Below, in pieces: positions 54,004 through 64,000 of a DNA stretch of 64,000 bases. The DNA comes from Brachypodium distachyon (lineage: Eukaryota; Streptophyta; Magnoliopsida; Poales; Poaceae). The position numbers and the translations under genes were made by a program. Location of the stretch: NCBI RefSeq assembly GCF_000005505.3, contig NC_016131.3:19055501-19119500 (forward strand), given 5' to 3'. Below the pieces are notes generated by a model, which saw only the letters and a list, made by a program, of their open reading frames with translations, did no database searches and was not told where the DNA came from. Numbering within the stretch: the first letter of the stretch is position 1; each line of letters starts with the position of its first letter.

Positions 54004-56025
54004 ATGCCGACTATGGTAGCTCTTGTTCTGCTCCTACTGCTGCTCCTCGACGGAAAGCTGGCCTGGTCGGCGAAAGAAGGACAGTTCGACTACCATGGTT
54101 TCGCGGCGGGGAAGCTGACCTTGGACGGCTCCGCCAAAGTCATGCCCAGCGGCGTCCTCGCGCTCACCAACTCCATTAACCCGCCAAATGGCCACGCTTT
54201 CCACCCCACGCCTCTCCGGTTCATCCAAGAGTCCAAGACGGTAATGAACACCGCCGTTGTGGCACGCTCCTTTTCCACATCCTTCGTGTTTGCCATTGAA
54301 GACGAATATCATGGCTTAAGTTGTGATGGGCTCGCTTTTGTGGTCTCCCCGACTACGGACTTCTCCACCGCAAACAGGCGGCAGTACCTCGGCCTTCTCA
54401 ACGCAACGAACGGCACCCCGAACAATCGCATCTTGGCGGTTGAGCTCGACACCATCATGAACACCGAGTTCCACGACATCAACAGCAACCATGTGGGTAT
54501 CGACGTCAACAGTCTCGTGTCGCGGCAGGCAAAGACGGCCGGCTACTACAACGATGAGGACGGCGCCTTCCGAGACCTCACGCTAAGCAGCCGTGAACCG
54601 ATGCAGGTGTGGGTGGACTATGACGGACAGGTCAAGCGACTCAATGTGACATTAGCTCCCATGCAAATGTCGAAGCCCAAGAATCCTCTGCTCTCTGAAG
54701 CCATTGATCTCTCCCCAATCATGGTTGACATGATGTACGTTGGCTTCTCATCGTCTTCAGGTACAATAATCGCGCACCACTACGTGCTCGGATGGAGCTT
54801 CAGCTTGGACGGACCTGCCTTGCCGCTTGACTTCTCCAAGCTTCCAACACTGCCGCGTGTGGATACAAAGACACGATCCAAGATCTTGGGTATCATGCTG
54901 CCACTCACCACTGCATTGGTCGTCGCTGCACTGCTTGTTGCCGTCTTTGTCTTTCGTCGCCGCCGGTTTTCCGAGGTGAGAGAGGATTGGGAGTACGAGT
55001 TTGGCCCACACCGTTTTGCATACAAGGATCTATTTCATGCTACTAATGGGTTCAAGTGTAGCAATTTAGTTGGTGTTGGAGGGTTCGGAAGAGTATACAA
55101 AGGGGTGCTTCCCGCATCCAATTTTGAGATTGCGGTGAAGATAGTGTCACATGATTCAAGGCAAGGACTACGAGAGTTCATTGCAGAGGTGGTGAGCATT
55201 GGTCGACTTCGACACCGAAACCTCGCACAATTGCTAGGCTACTGTCGGCGGAACGGTGAACTTATTTTGGTCTACGACTACATGAAAAATGGTAGTCTCG
55301 ACAAGTACCTACATAACGAAAATGGCCCATCTCTATATTGGCATCAGAGGTATTGGGTCATCAAAGGCATTGCGTCAAGCTTGTTATATCTACATGAGGA
55401 CTGGGAGCAGGTCATCATCCACCGAGATATAAAGGCAAGCAATGTGCTCCTGGATAGCCAGATGAATGGACGGTTGGGTGATTTTGGTCTGGCAAGGTTA
55501 TACGATCATGGCACGATTGCTAGAACTACACATGTGGTTGGCACCATGGGATACCTTGCACCAGAACTGGTGCGCACTGGGAAAGCAACACCCTTAACGG
55601 ATGTGTTTGCATTTGGCGTGTTTCTCTTAGAGGTCACATGTGGGCGTAGGCCATTCAGTATGGACGAAAACAATCACCGGATAGTGCTTGTCGACTGGGT
55701 CCTTGAGCACCAACGTAACGGTTCTATTCTCGACACGGTAGATCCACGACTCATTGGAAACTGCAACACAGAGGAGGCCATCCTCGTGCTCAATCTAGGT
55801 TTGATGTGCTCCCATCCATCCCCCAACATAAGGCCTAGCATGCGGAAGGTCATGCAGTTTCTAGATGGTGGACACTCAACTTCTAACTTGTCTCCAACCT
55901 ACAAGAGCGACAACACAATGGGGATATTACAGGTAGAAGGTGTAAGTACGCATGTCTCGTCCGCAGGGAGCTTTTGCACCATGTCAGATGACTCTTCGGT
56001 GACGGTTTTGCTAGAGGGGAGATGA
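54004..56025 (+). CDS. L-type lectin receptor-like kinase (array member 2)
   Basis: An intronless ORF; 673 residues from the ATG at 54004 (MPTMVALVLLLLLLLDGKLA, a signal peptide). An in-frame ATG at 53938 would add 22 residues but spoils the signal peptide. The lectin domain (FDYHGFAAGKLTL to GWSFSLDG) contains VELDT..N.EFHDINSNHVGIDVNSL and [10 protein letters not shown] transmembrane helix is at about 294-317. The kinase has VGVGGFGRVYKG, Lys about 378 in [28 protein letters not shown] and [11 protein letters not shown]; all catalytic residues are present. The C-terminus (VTVLLEGR) resembles the other members. GC content falls from the lectin half to the kinase half, a gradient common in grass genes. 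A tandemly repeated 3' region follows. Confidence 0.96.
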   Translation: MPTMVALVLLLLLLLDGKLAWSAKEGQFDYHGFAAGKLTLDGSAKVMPSGVLALTNSINPPNGHAFHPTPLRFIQESKTVMNTAVVARSFSTSFVFAIEDEYHGLSCDGLAFVVSPTTDFSTANRRQYLGLLNATNGTPNNRILAVELDTIMNTEFHDINSNHVGIDVNSLVSRQAKTAGYYNDEDGAFRDLTLSSREPMQVWVDYDGQVKRLNVTLAPMQMSKPKNPLLSEAIDLSPIMVDMMYVGFSSSSGTIIAHHYVLGWSFSLDGPALPLDFSKLPTLPRVDTKTRSKILGIMLPLTTALVVAALLVAVFVFRRRRFSEVREDWEYEFGPHRFAYKDLFHATNGFKCSNLVGVGGFGRVYKGVLPASNFEIAVKIVSHDSRQGLREFIAEVVSIGRLRHRNLAQLLGYCRRNGELILVYDYMKNGSLDKYLHNENGPSLYWHQRYWVIKGIASSLLYLHEDWEQVIIHRDIKASNVLLDSQMNGRLGDFGLARLYDHGTIARTTHVVGTMGYLAPELVRTGKATPLTDVFAFGVFLLEVTCGRRPFSMDENNHRIVLVDWVLEHQRNGSILDTVDPRLIGNCNTEEAILVLNLGLMCSHPSPNIRPSMRKVMQFLDGGHSTSNLSPTYKSDNTMGILQVEGVSTHVSSAGSFCTMSDDSSVTVLLEGR

Positions 56026-56034
56026 AACATCTTG

Positions 56035-56345
56035 TAATTAATCTACTTCTCTGTTTTATTCTTCTCTCCCTCTAATTCCGGGGACTTGTAAGTTTGTAAT
56101 CAACTTCTCTGTTTTATTCATCTCTCCCTCTATTTCCAGGGACTTGTAAGTTCGTAATCGACTTCTCTGTTTTATTCATCTCTCCCTCTAATTCTGGGGA
56201 GTTGTAATCAGAGCTGGTACTTCTTCTCTGCAAGTTGGTGGAGCTCTTTGTCATAGCTTACTTCTCTATTTTATTCATCTCTCCCTCTAATTCTGGGGAG
56301 TTGTAATCAAAGTTGGTACTTCTTCTCTGCCAGTTGGCGGAGCTC
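56035..56345 (+). repeat. Tandem repeats in the 3' region of array member 2
   Basis: A roughly 59-bp unit (ACTTCTCTGTTTTATTC, TCTCTCCCTCTAATTC, GGGGACTTGTAA) recurs at about 56044, 56103 and 56161. A longer unit of about 100 bp, with the same core plus TTGGTACTTCTTCTCTGC and GTTGGCGGAGCTCTTT, occurs twice (about 56161-56260 and 56262-56350). Each unit may carry its own poly(A)-type TTTATT and TTGTAA signals. Confidence 0.85.
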
Positions 56346-56579
56346 TTTTACTAAGCTACGACAAATGCGGGTTCTAGTAGTAAATTATTTATGTCTGATG
56401 CATCAGTTTCAGTTTTTCAAATGTCAGTTCTCTAGTGCAAAATTGAGAGGGTGAACATTAAATTGTGTAGTGCCAAAATGAATCGTTCTTGTATTTTTTT
56501 TCTTAGATATTATCTCCGTAAGCTGCATAGTACTAGGGAAAGTTAGTGCAAAAAAATGCCAATTTAATTTTCAAAACAA

Positions 56580-57150
56580 GCAGATCATTTTCAAGTCTGG
56601 GATTTGCGAGCACCGAGCAAGTGCAAGGTCTTCATGTGGTTAGCAATCCGTAATCGATGCTGGACGCCAGACCGGCTTGGCAGAAGTGGCCTGCCAAACC
56701 CGGCAGATGCCCATTTTGCAATCAAGACCAGCAAACGTTGGGATCATCTTCTCCTTGGCTGTGTTTTCGCCAGGCAGATTTGGGCATCTTGCTTGCAGGA
56801 GTGGGGAAAATTTTGTTGGCTCCCTTCGCCAAATGATTCGCTCGTCAAGTGGTGGACGAGATTGGAGGTGAACAACAAGAAGGAGCAGAAGAATCTCAAT
56901 ACTAGTATAACTCTTGTGTGTTGGTGCCTTTGGAAGCATAGAAACTCAGCGGCGCCTAGGATTGATCAAGTCTTACAGACCATGTGCAGAGAGGGACGAG
57001 CTTGGGCTAGTGCGGCGTTGTTCAAAGGGTGTTTGATTTTTGTATCGGTGGTAGAGTCGATCCGGAGTGGGCTGTAATAGAGTAGTCGCCTTTGTTGCCT
57101 ACGGGCTTGTAACCGCGTCACGGTAACTTCTTTTTCAATATATAATAGGC
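56580..57150 (+). mobile_element. LINE 3' remnant (zf-RVT region)
   Basis: The frame at 56604-57077 reads KCKVFMWLAIRNRCWTPDRL, HLLLGCVFARQIW and WCLWKHRNS, the zinc-binding tail of plant LINE ORF2. The first Cys pair is lost (ADAHFAIKTS in its place). The end, GTAACCGCGTCACGGTAACT followed by TTTTTC and AATATATAATAGG, looks like a LINE 3' end. No RT is present. Confidence 0.82.
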
Positions 57151-58421
57151 CTACTTGGGTGTATTCTAGAAATTAAAAAAATCCCGGAGTTTATGATCTC
57201 TTCTGAATTTCTACATTAAACTGTAGACGTCATATATGCCACATTGGCAAAACTACTCCATTGCTCCAGAGTGCAATATGAACTTGGAATTATTAGATTT
57301 GATTGCATTGTTAGTGATCCAACTTGAATCTCGTCACAAAGTTCAGGCTCCAACTATATATTGTTTTCCCTTGAAATAACGATAAATATGCAGCTGATGG
57401 AAGTTGTTCAGGTCATGGCAAATCATCAATGTTCCAAATTTCCTCGATCGTTAGAAGCAACTGTGAGATAAACTGGCAGAGTGAGTACACGTCGATACCA
57501 TAGCAATATAAAGGATAAAAGTATTGAGTATTGACCGCAATGCCAAAGCGCTAATTTTTTCAACGGCAGACTCCATCGGAACCAAGAATCCACATGTGAA
57601 ACTAGTGAGGACTAGTCCTTTTTTTTTAAAGCAACAGACATCACTGTCAGTACAACGGCCCTTCTTCAGTTCTTATGGAAGAGTGTACTACAGTAGATAC
57701 TGCTCCAAGGGCAGAAAGCCAAGAAGTCCTTGGATTTTCCTTGAGAAAAGTATATTGTTCATTTTCCAATTTTTTATTTTTCGAGAAAAAATAATGTATA
57801 TGATTCATTTTCCAAATTGTCAAAGAATATGCAAATGGCTTCTAATTTCCTTTTCTCTATATTTCTCATCATACTTTTCATCGCATAACTACCAAAACCG
57901 GACACTAATATCTAAGTAACCCGCTAGGTCAACATTAATACCGATTTGCGACGGACGAGAGACCATTCGGTTAGGGGACGAAAAATATGCGGAAAAAATA
58001 AAAGACCATCTACATACTTTTCAATAAATTAGGGATGAAAATATATTTTTTTCTTGTTTTGCTTAGATAAGTCAGTGAGGTCTCATTCAGCCGTCCTTCT
58101 TTTCCAGTTTTCTACAAAGTGCATTGACAAACCGGCTCTCACACGAGTCACGCCGCACAATTGCGACCACCAGCTAGCAGGACGCACCGCGCACGGCACG
58201 ACAGTTCAGAAAGAGGATACTAGCTATCCACGCAGAATTGTCTTCGGCCTATAAGGCACCGCGTGAGCCAAGGCATAGATGCAATTTATCTTTCAAAGAG
58301 GACAAATCACAGATGTCTAGATGATTTCAGTATGTCCATCCATGAAACAAATATACAAGACCCTCGTTGAGCTGTGCATGTGCAAGTCTTGAAGGCAACA
58401 AGGCGAGAGTGGCAAGAAACT
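57151..58421. other. Intergenic and promoter of array member 3
   Basis: Positions 57151-58050 are AT-rich, with nothing recognised. Positions 58070-58421 share blocks with the region before member 4 (CCTTCTTTTC..TTTTC, CCGCACAA, TCTTGAAGGCAACAAGGCGAG versus TTCCTCAAGGCCAACAAAGC), so this upstream region was duplicated with the gene. Confidence 0.5.
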
Positions 58422-60473
58422 ATGATGTCTATGCTGGCCCTTGTTCTTGTCCTGCTGTTGAGCCTGGGCGGCGAGGTTGCCTGGGCGCAGGAAGACGGCC
58501 AGTTCAGCTACCAGGGCTTCTCCAGGGCGAACGTTACGCTCGAAGACTCAGCCACCGTCATGCCCAACGGCCTCCTCTCGCTCACCAACTCCACGTACCA
58601 GACAGAGTCCAAAGGGTACGTCTTCCACCACACACCAATCAGCTTCCTCACAAGGCCCACGGCTACGACAACGAACACCACGGCCGTGGCACGGTCCTTC
58701 TCCACGTCATTCGTGTTCGCCATCGATGCCGGGTTCGGCGGCCTAAGTAGCTACGGGCTCGCCTTCGTGGTCTCCTCGACCACAGATTTCTCAACGGCGA
58801 GCTCCGGGAAGTATATGGGCCTCCTCAACGCGACGAACAGCACCGGGAGCGACCGCATCTTGGCGATCGAGCTCGACACTGTCATGAACCCTGAGTTCGG
58901 TGACATTAATAGCAACCACGTGGGCATCGACGTCAACAGCCTCATCTCGCTGCAGGCCAAGCCGGCCGGCTACTACAGCGACAACGATGGCGCCTTTCGA
59001 AACCTGAGTCTAAGCAGTCGCACGCCGATGCTCGCGTGGGTTGACTACGACGGCCAGGCCAAGCAACTCAATGTGACATTGGCTCCCATGCAAGTGACCA
59101 AGCCCAAGACTCCTCTGCTCTCTGAAGCCATCGATCTCTCCAATGTCATGGCAGACACCATGTATGTTGGCTTCGCATCGTCAGCTGGTATCATTTTAAC
59201 GACGCGCCACTACGTCCTTGGATGGAGCTTCAGCTTGGATGGACCTGCCCCACCTCTCGACTTCTCCAAGCTTCCCACCCTGCCACGAGTGGGTCCAAAG
59301 CCTCGATCGAAGGTCTTCGATGTTGTGCTGCCACTGGCTACTGCATTACTTGTCGCTGCAGTGCTAGCTGCCATCTTCTTCTTCTTGTGGCGTCAGCACC
59401 GATTTGCCGAGGTGCAAGAGGATTGGGAGGACGAATTTGGTCCACACCGATTCACATACAAGGATCTGTTTCTGGCCACCAATGGTTTCAAGGAAAAGAA
59501 TTTACTTGGCATTGGAGGGTTTGGAAGAGTATACAAAGGGGTGCTTCCTGCAACTAATTTGGAGATCGCGGTAAAAAGAGTGTCACATGATTCAAAGCAA
59601 GGAGTAAGGGAGTTTGTTGCTGAGGTTGTTAGCATTGGACGTATGAGACATCGGAATCTCGCACAATTGCTAGGCTACTGTCGGCGCAAGGGTGAACTTC
59701 TCTTGGTCTATGATTACATGGTAAATGGGAGTCTTGACAAGTACCTGTACAATAGAAATGGCATGGCTCTACATTGGCACGAGAGGTACCGGATAATCAA
59801 AGGTGTCGCATCAAGCTTACTGTATCTGCATGAGGAGTGGGAGCAAATCGTCATCCATCGAGATATAAAGGCTAGCAATGTGTTACTGGATAGCCAGATG
59901 AATGGACGGTTGGGTGATTTCGGTCTAGCAAGGTTATATGATCATGGCACGGTTGCTAAAACTACACATGTGGTTGGTACCATGGGATACCTTGCACCAG
60001 AACTTGTACGCACCGGAAAGGCAACACCCTTAACCGACGTGTTCGCGTTTGGCATCTTTCTATTAGAGGTCACATGTGGACATAGGCCAATCAGCATCGA
60101 CGAGAACAACAATCAGGTTGTGTTGGTCGATTGGGTGCTTGAGCACCACCACAACGACTCAGTTTTAGACGTTGTAGATCGGAAGCTCTTAGGGAATTTT
60201 AACAGAGAAGAAGCCACCCTCATACTCAAACTGGGTTTGTTGTGTTCCCATCCATTGCCCAACACAAGGCCTAGCATGCGAAAGGTCATGCAATACTTGG
60301 ACGGTGGCCAGTCGGCTCCTGACCTGTCTCCAACCTATATGAGCTACAGCACGATGACGATGATGCAGAACGAAGGTTTTGATTCATACATATCGACGTG
60401 TCCTCCGTCTGAGACGAGCATTCTTACTGTATCTGGTGAGTCTTCAGTTTCGGCTCTGCTAGATGGGAGATGA
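58422..60473 (+). CDS. L-type lectin receptor-like kinase (array member 3)
   Basis: An intronless 683-residue ORF; the start is ATG 58422 (MMSMLALVLVLLLSLGGEVAWA, a signal peptide). The frame is open back to a GTG at 58374, which is not used. The lectin domain (FSYQGFSRANVTL to GWSFSLDG) has IELDT..N.EFGDINSNHVGIDVNSL and LAWVDYDG, with many N-glycosylation sequons. A transmembrane helix is at about 297-321. The kinase has GIGGFGRVYKG, Lys about 385 in [28 protein letters not shown] and [11 protein letters not shown]; all key residues are intact. The C-terminal tail is long and Ser/Thr-rich, ending SALLDGR. It is the closest relative of member 4 in this window. Confidence 0.96.
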   Translation: MMSMLALVLVLLLSLGGEVAWAQEDGQFSYQGFSRANVTLEDSATVMPNGLLSLTNSTYQTESKGYVFHHTPISFLTRPTATTTNTTAVARSFSTSFVFAIDAGFGGLSSYGLAFVVSSTTDFSTASSGKYMGLLNATNSTGSDRILAIELDTVMNPEFGDINSNHVGIDVNSLISLQAKPAGYYSDNDGAFRNLSLSSRTPMLAWVDYDGQAKQLNVTLAPMQVTKPKTPLLSEAIDLSNVMADTMYVGFASSAGIILTTRHYVLGWSFSLDGPAPPLDFSKLPTLPRVGPKPRSKVFDVVLPLATALLVAAVLAAIFFFLWRQHRFAEVQEDWEDEFGPHRFTYKDLFLATNGFKEKNLLGIGGFGRVYKGVLPATNLEIAVKRVSHDSKQGVREFVAEVVSIGRMRHRNLAQLLGYCRRKGELLLVYDYMVNGSLDKYLYNRNGMALHWHERYRIIKGVASSLLYLHEEWEQIVIHRDIKASNVLLDSQMNGRLGDFGLARLYDHGTVAKTTHVVGTMGYLAPELVRTGKATPLTDVFAFGIFLLEVTCGHRPISIDENNNQVVLVDWVLEHHHNDSVLDVVDRKLLGNFNREEATLILKLGLLCSHPLPNTRPSMRKVMQYLDGGQSAPDLSPTYMSYSTMTMMQNEGFDSYISTCPPSETSILTVSGESSVSALLDGR

Positions 60474-61999
60474 AAAAGCTTGTAACCTATTTCTCTTTTT
60501 CATTCTCCTCGCCCTCTCTTTAAACGCACTTGTAATGAATTTGTGATCTATTTTCCCCTTTTTTCGGTGAGTCTTCATGTGATCTGTCCTGACAGAGCTT
60601 ACTAATATATGAATCATGAGTGTTCTCATGGTGAAATATTCTATCTCATGCAGCAAATTATTTTTGAATCCGAATAATCTCCAGGCCAGTGCCGGTCTTC
60701 GGTTTGAAGAATTGAAGTTCAAACTTTAAACAATGCGCGGCTCACTCAAAATTTTCGGTCCATCTATGTTTCTTGTGGCTCGGAGAGATAGGTCATATAT
60801 GGTCTCTAAACTGTCGCCATTGTCGTTTGTAGAGCTCTCGCCTTTGAGTCGCCGGCGAGACACACAAAACCTAAACGAGGAAGTTTATTGTCTGGGTTCG
60901 GTACGCCGCGCTCGCAACAACTCCCGCCTAGGCCGATCCAGTATAACGAGCTAGCAGATGAAAAATAAGTAGAAGTACTCATCTACGGCCAACAACTTGT
61001 TCTATAAAATGAAATATCTACAGCCTACACCCAATTCGAGTGACAGTAAAAAAAATCCGAGTGCATGTATTGGTTTGCTAGGTTATTTTTCGCAAGAAAA
61101 AAGTCTCAATCTTTTTGCAGGTCGTCCTCGGTGCGGTACATTGGCTCCGTAATCAGTCCCTACTGTTTCCGACGGTGGCCAAGTTATTTATAAAATTTGG
61201 GTGCAGCTGGTTGGAGACGGTCATTGAGGAATTTTTCGGTCGGTTTGAGTGGCGCACCATATCTTAGGCTGGAAGGATGATATGTTTTTCTAGTTGATTT
61301 TTTTCTGAGATGTAACCTCTGATGGATGTTTTTGGTTTTGTCTCTTGAGATTGTACGACCACTAAAACTTAATAATATCATGACTGTATACATCAACCGA
61401 TACGGAGGCCATATTTTTTTCCCTCTTTTTCAGAAAAAAATTGACCGAAAGACAGCAGAGCCTGCCCTCGATTCCTATCAAAACCAAGAGGTCTTGTTCA
61501 GTTCAGTCCTCCTTCTTTTCTAATTTTCCACCACGAGCAACGCCCCGCACAACACGGCGCTTCAACCAGCTCACGACACAGCCGCGACGACTTCCCGTCG
61601 TCTCAGAAGGGACTACGCCTACTCAGCAGGATATACTACAGTCAAAACGTAGCCATCTCTGATAGGAACCCTGCCAGAAATTTCTCCGGTCGTTGCACAA
61701 GTACAGGACGTATGAGCTCAGGTATTAGGTGCAAAAAATAAATAAATGACTGAGAACAAATGTTTAGCTGACATCTGCAAAGATATCCATGGATGTAGGT
61801 CCTTGTCTGTGTAGCTTTTAGCTCGGCGTCTCCGGACCGTCAAAGAAAGCCCACCACAAAAACATGCACAAGTCTTCACACTGTCAAAAAGAAAAACTGC
61901 ACCGCCTGGTAATAAACCCAGGCAGGACCAAGAGTCCAAGACTCACTGAGTTGTGTGCAAGCTTCCTCAAGGCCAACAAAGCAAGTGTGGCGAGAAACT
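60474..61999. other. Intergenic and upstream region of array member 4
   Basis: Positions 60474-60620 should be the 3' UTR of member 3. From 60620 to about 61430 nothing is recognised. Positions 61440-61999 resemble the promoter of member 3 in places. No additional gene is supported. Confidence 0.45.
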
Positions 62000-64000
62000 A
62001 TGCAGTCCATGGTAGCCCTTGTTCTTGCTCTGCTCCTGCTGCTGGCCCTGGACGGAGAGGTGGCCTCGTCGATGGACGACGGCCAGTTCGCCTACCAAGG
62101 TTTCGGCGCAGCGAGGCTGATGCTGGACGACGCCATCGTCACACCCAGCGGCCTCCTCATGCTTGCACAGACAAAATGTCACGCCTTCCACCCCACACCA
62201 CTCAGCTTCCACAAAAACTCCACCGCAACCATGAATACCACTGTCGTGGCGCGGTCCTTCTCCACGTCTTTCGTGTTCGCCATCGTAGGTAAATACGATG
62301 GCCTGAGCAGCTATGGGCTCGCCTTCGTGATTGCCCCGACTACAAACCTCTCAACGATGAACTCCGGACCATACATGGGCCTTCTCAACACAACGAACGG
62401 CACCGTCAACAATCACGTCTTGGCGGTTGAACTCGACACCATCATGAACACCGAGTTCTAAGACATCGATAGCAACCATGTGGGCATCGACGTCAACAGC
62501 CTCATGTCGCGGCAGGCCAAGCCAGCCGGCTACTATGCCGATGAGGATGGCACCTTCCGAGACCTGAGGCTAAACAGCTACAAGCCGATGCAGGTATGGG
62601 CGGACTACGATAGCCAGACCAAGCAACTTAATGTGACATTATCTCCTGTGCAAGTGCCCAAGCCCAAGAATCCTCTACTCTCTGAAGCCATTGATCTTTC
62701 TACAATCATGGCAGACATAATGTATGTCGGCTTCTCATCATCGGCGGGTATTAGTCTAATGACGCGCCACTATGTGCTTGGATGGAGTTTCAGCTTGGAT
62801 GGACCTACCCCGCCGCTTGACTTCTCCAAGCTTCCCATCCTTCCACGTGTGGGTCCAAAACCTCGATCGAAGGTCTTCGATGCCGTGCTACCAATGGCCA
62901 CCGCATTCCTTGCCACTGCACTGCTAACTGCCATCTTCTTCTTCTTCTGGCATCAGCGCCGGTTCGCCGAGGTGCGAGAGGATTGGGAGGACGAGTTTGG
63001 CCCACACAGGTTTGTGTACAAGGATCTCTTTCTTGCCACCGATGGTTTCAAGGATAGGAATTTACTTGGCATTGGAGGTTTTGGGAGAGTATACAAAGGG
63101 GTCCTTCCTACAGCCAATTTAGAGATCGCAGTGAAAAGAGTTTCGCATGATTCAAGACAAGGAGTAAGGGAATTCATTGCTGAGGTGGTGAGCATTGGTC
63201 GGCTCCGACACCGAAATATTGTACAATTGCTAGGCTACTGTCGACGCAAGGGTGAGCTTCTCCTGGTCTATGACTACATGGAAAATGGTAGTCTTGACAA
63301 GTACCTACACATTAAAAATGGCCCAACTTTATATTGGTTCGAAAGGTGCAAAATTATCAAAGGTGTCATGTCAAGCTTGTTGTATCTTCATGAGGATTGG
63401 GAAAAACTTGTCGTCCACCGAGATGTAAAGGCTAGCAATGTGCTCTTGGATAGCCAGATGAATGGACGGTTAGGTGATTTTGGTCTAGCAAGGTTATACG
63501 ATCATGGCACGGTTGCTAAAACTACACATGTGGTTGGTACCATGGGATATCTTGCGCCAGAACTTGTCTGCACCGGGAAGGCAACACCCTTCACTGACAT
63601 GTTCGCGTTTGGAATTTTTCTACTAGAGGTCACCTGTGGGCGTAGGCCAATCAGCATCGACGAGAACAACAACCAGGTACTCTTGGTCGACTGGGTGCTT
63701 GAGCACCACCGCAATGGCTCAATTTTGGACGTTGTAGATCCACGGCTTACGGGGAATTTCAATAAAAACGAAGTCACCCTCCTGCTCAAATTGGGCTTGA
63801 TGTGCTCTCACCCATCGCCCAACACAAGGCCTACCATGCGAAAGGTCATCCATTACATGGACGGTGACCAGCCAGCCCCCGATTTGTCTCCGACCTACAT
63901 GAGCTATAGCATGATGATGTCGATGCACAACGAAGGTTTTGATTCGTACGTAACGGTGTGCCCTCAGTCAGAGGCGAGCATTTGCACTGTCTCCGGCGAT
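62000..64000 (+). pseudogene. L-type lectin receptor-like kinase with one premature stop (array member 4), runs off the right edge
   Basis: From ATG 62000 (MQSMVALVLALLLLLALDGE, a signal peptide) the lectin domain reads normally (FAYQGFGAARLML, TSFVFAIVGKYDGLSSYGLAF, VELDTIMNTEF). At codon 154 (62459-62461) a TAA stands where the family has His or Arg before DI[ND]. The same frame then stays open to the end of the window: SNHVGIDVNSL, a transmembrane helix (about 62880-62950), [55 protein letters not shown], and a tail like that of member 3. So a single nonsense codon separates a lectin fragment from an otherwise complete receptor kinase. The true C-terminus is beyond 64000. Recent pseudogenisation, or an assembly or base error, could explain it. 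Confidence 0.88.

Noticed and set aside
1..64000. tRNA, rRNA, CRISPR arrays, plasmid or phage features
   Set aside because: None seen; the window is plant nuclear DNA. Isolated B-box-like strings (for example near 1650 and 50570) lacked a tRNA fold.

Overview
This is nuclear DNA from a plant, most likely a pooid grass (a relative of Brachypodium, barley or wheat). The reasons are spliced genes with GT-AG introns, grass-type coding sequences whose 5' ends are GC-rich, many Stowaway MITEs ending in CTCCCTCCGT-like repeats with TA target sites, and Copia, LINE, hAT, Harbinger and Mutator-like elements between and inside genes. The species cannot be fixed from the sequence alone. Nothing prokaryotic, no CRISPR array and no rRNA or tRNA gene was seen.

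Left third (1-28 kb). A possible first exon of a minus-strand gene lies at the left edge. Next is a complete but coding-dead Copia retrotransposon (1680-6760, matching LTRs, 5-bp target duplication CATAT). A four-exon minus-strand gene (7397-10356) encodes a GPI-anchored GH17 beta-1,3-glucanase-like protein with an X8/CBM43 domain. A long foldback element sits upstream of it, followed by a MITE-rich stretch. A six-exon neprosin-domain gene lies at 15001-16881. From 17.6 to 26.9 kb there are several non-autonomous DNA transposons with recognisable ends, plus one weak candidate for a small spliced gene. An intronless minus-strand gene (26971-27591) encodes a Cys/Pro-rich single-pass membrane protein of unknown function.

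Middle (28-47.5 kb). A Mutator-like element carries GC-rich internal DNA and a nested hAT MITE (31552-32740). A two-exon gene for a DUF946/VPS62-type protein (33375-35924, minus) follows. An eight-exon gene for a plastid-targeted alpha/beta hydrolase (38443-47305, minus) has a 5-kb second intron that holds a LINE split by a truncated Copia element.

Right quarter (48-64 kb). This is a tandem array of L-type lectin receptor-like kinases, all on the plus strand: three intact intronless genes (48215-50287, 54004-56025, 58422-60473), one truncated pseudogene (52722-53240), and one copy running off the right edge with a single premature stop codon (62000-64000). Promoter blocks are duplicated along with the coding sequences. 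Such arrays are typical of fast-evolving defence or cell-surface receptor families.

No new multi-gene system was found. The most unusual points are two apparent pseudo-enzymes: a GH17 protein with Ala at the nucleophile position and a neprosin-domain protein lacking the family's conserved glutamates. Also notable are the orphan Cys/Pro-rich membrane protein, the gene-fragment-carrying Mutator-like elements, and the receptor-kinase array in different stages of decay. Exon limits were set by eye from splice signals, reading phase and family resemblance; no similarity search was run.
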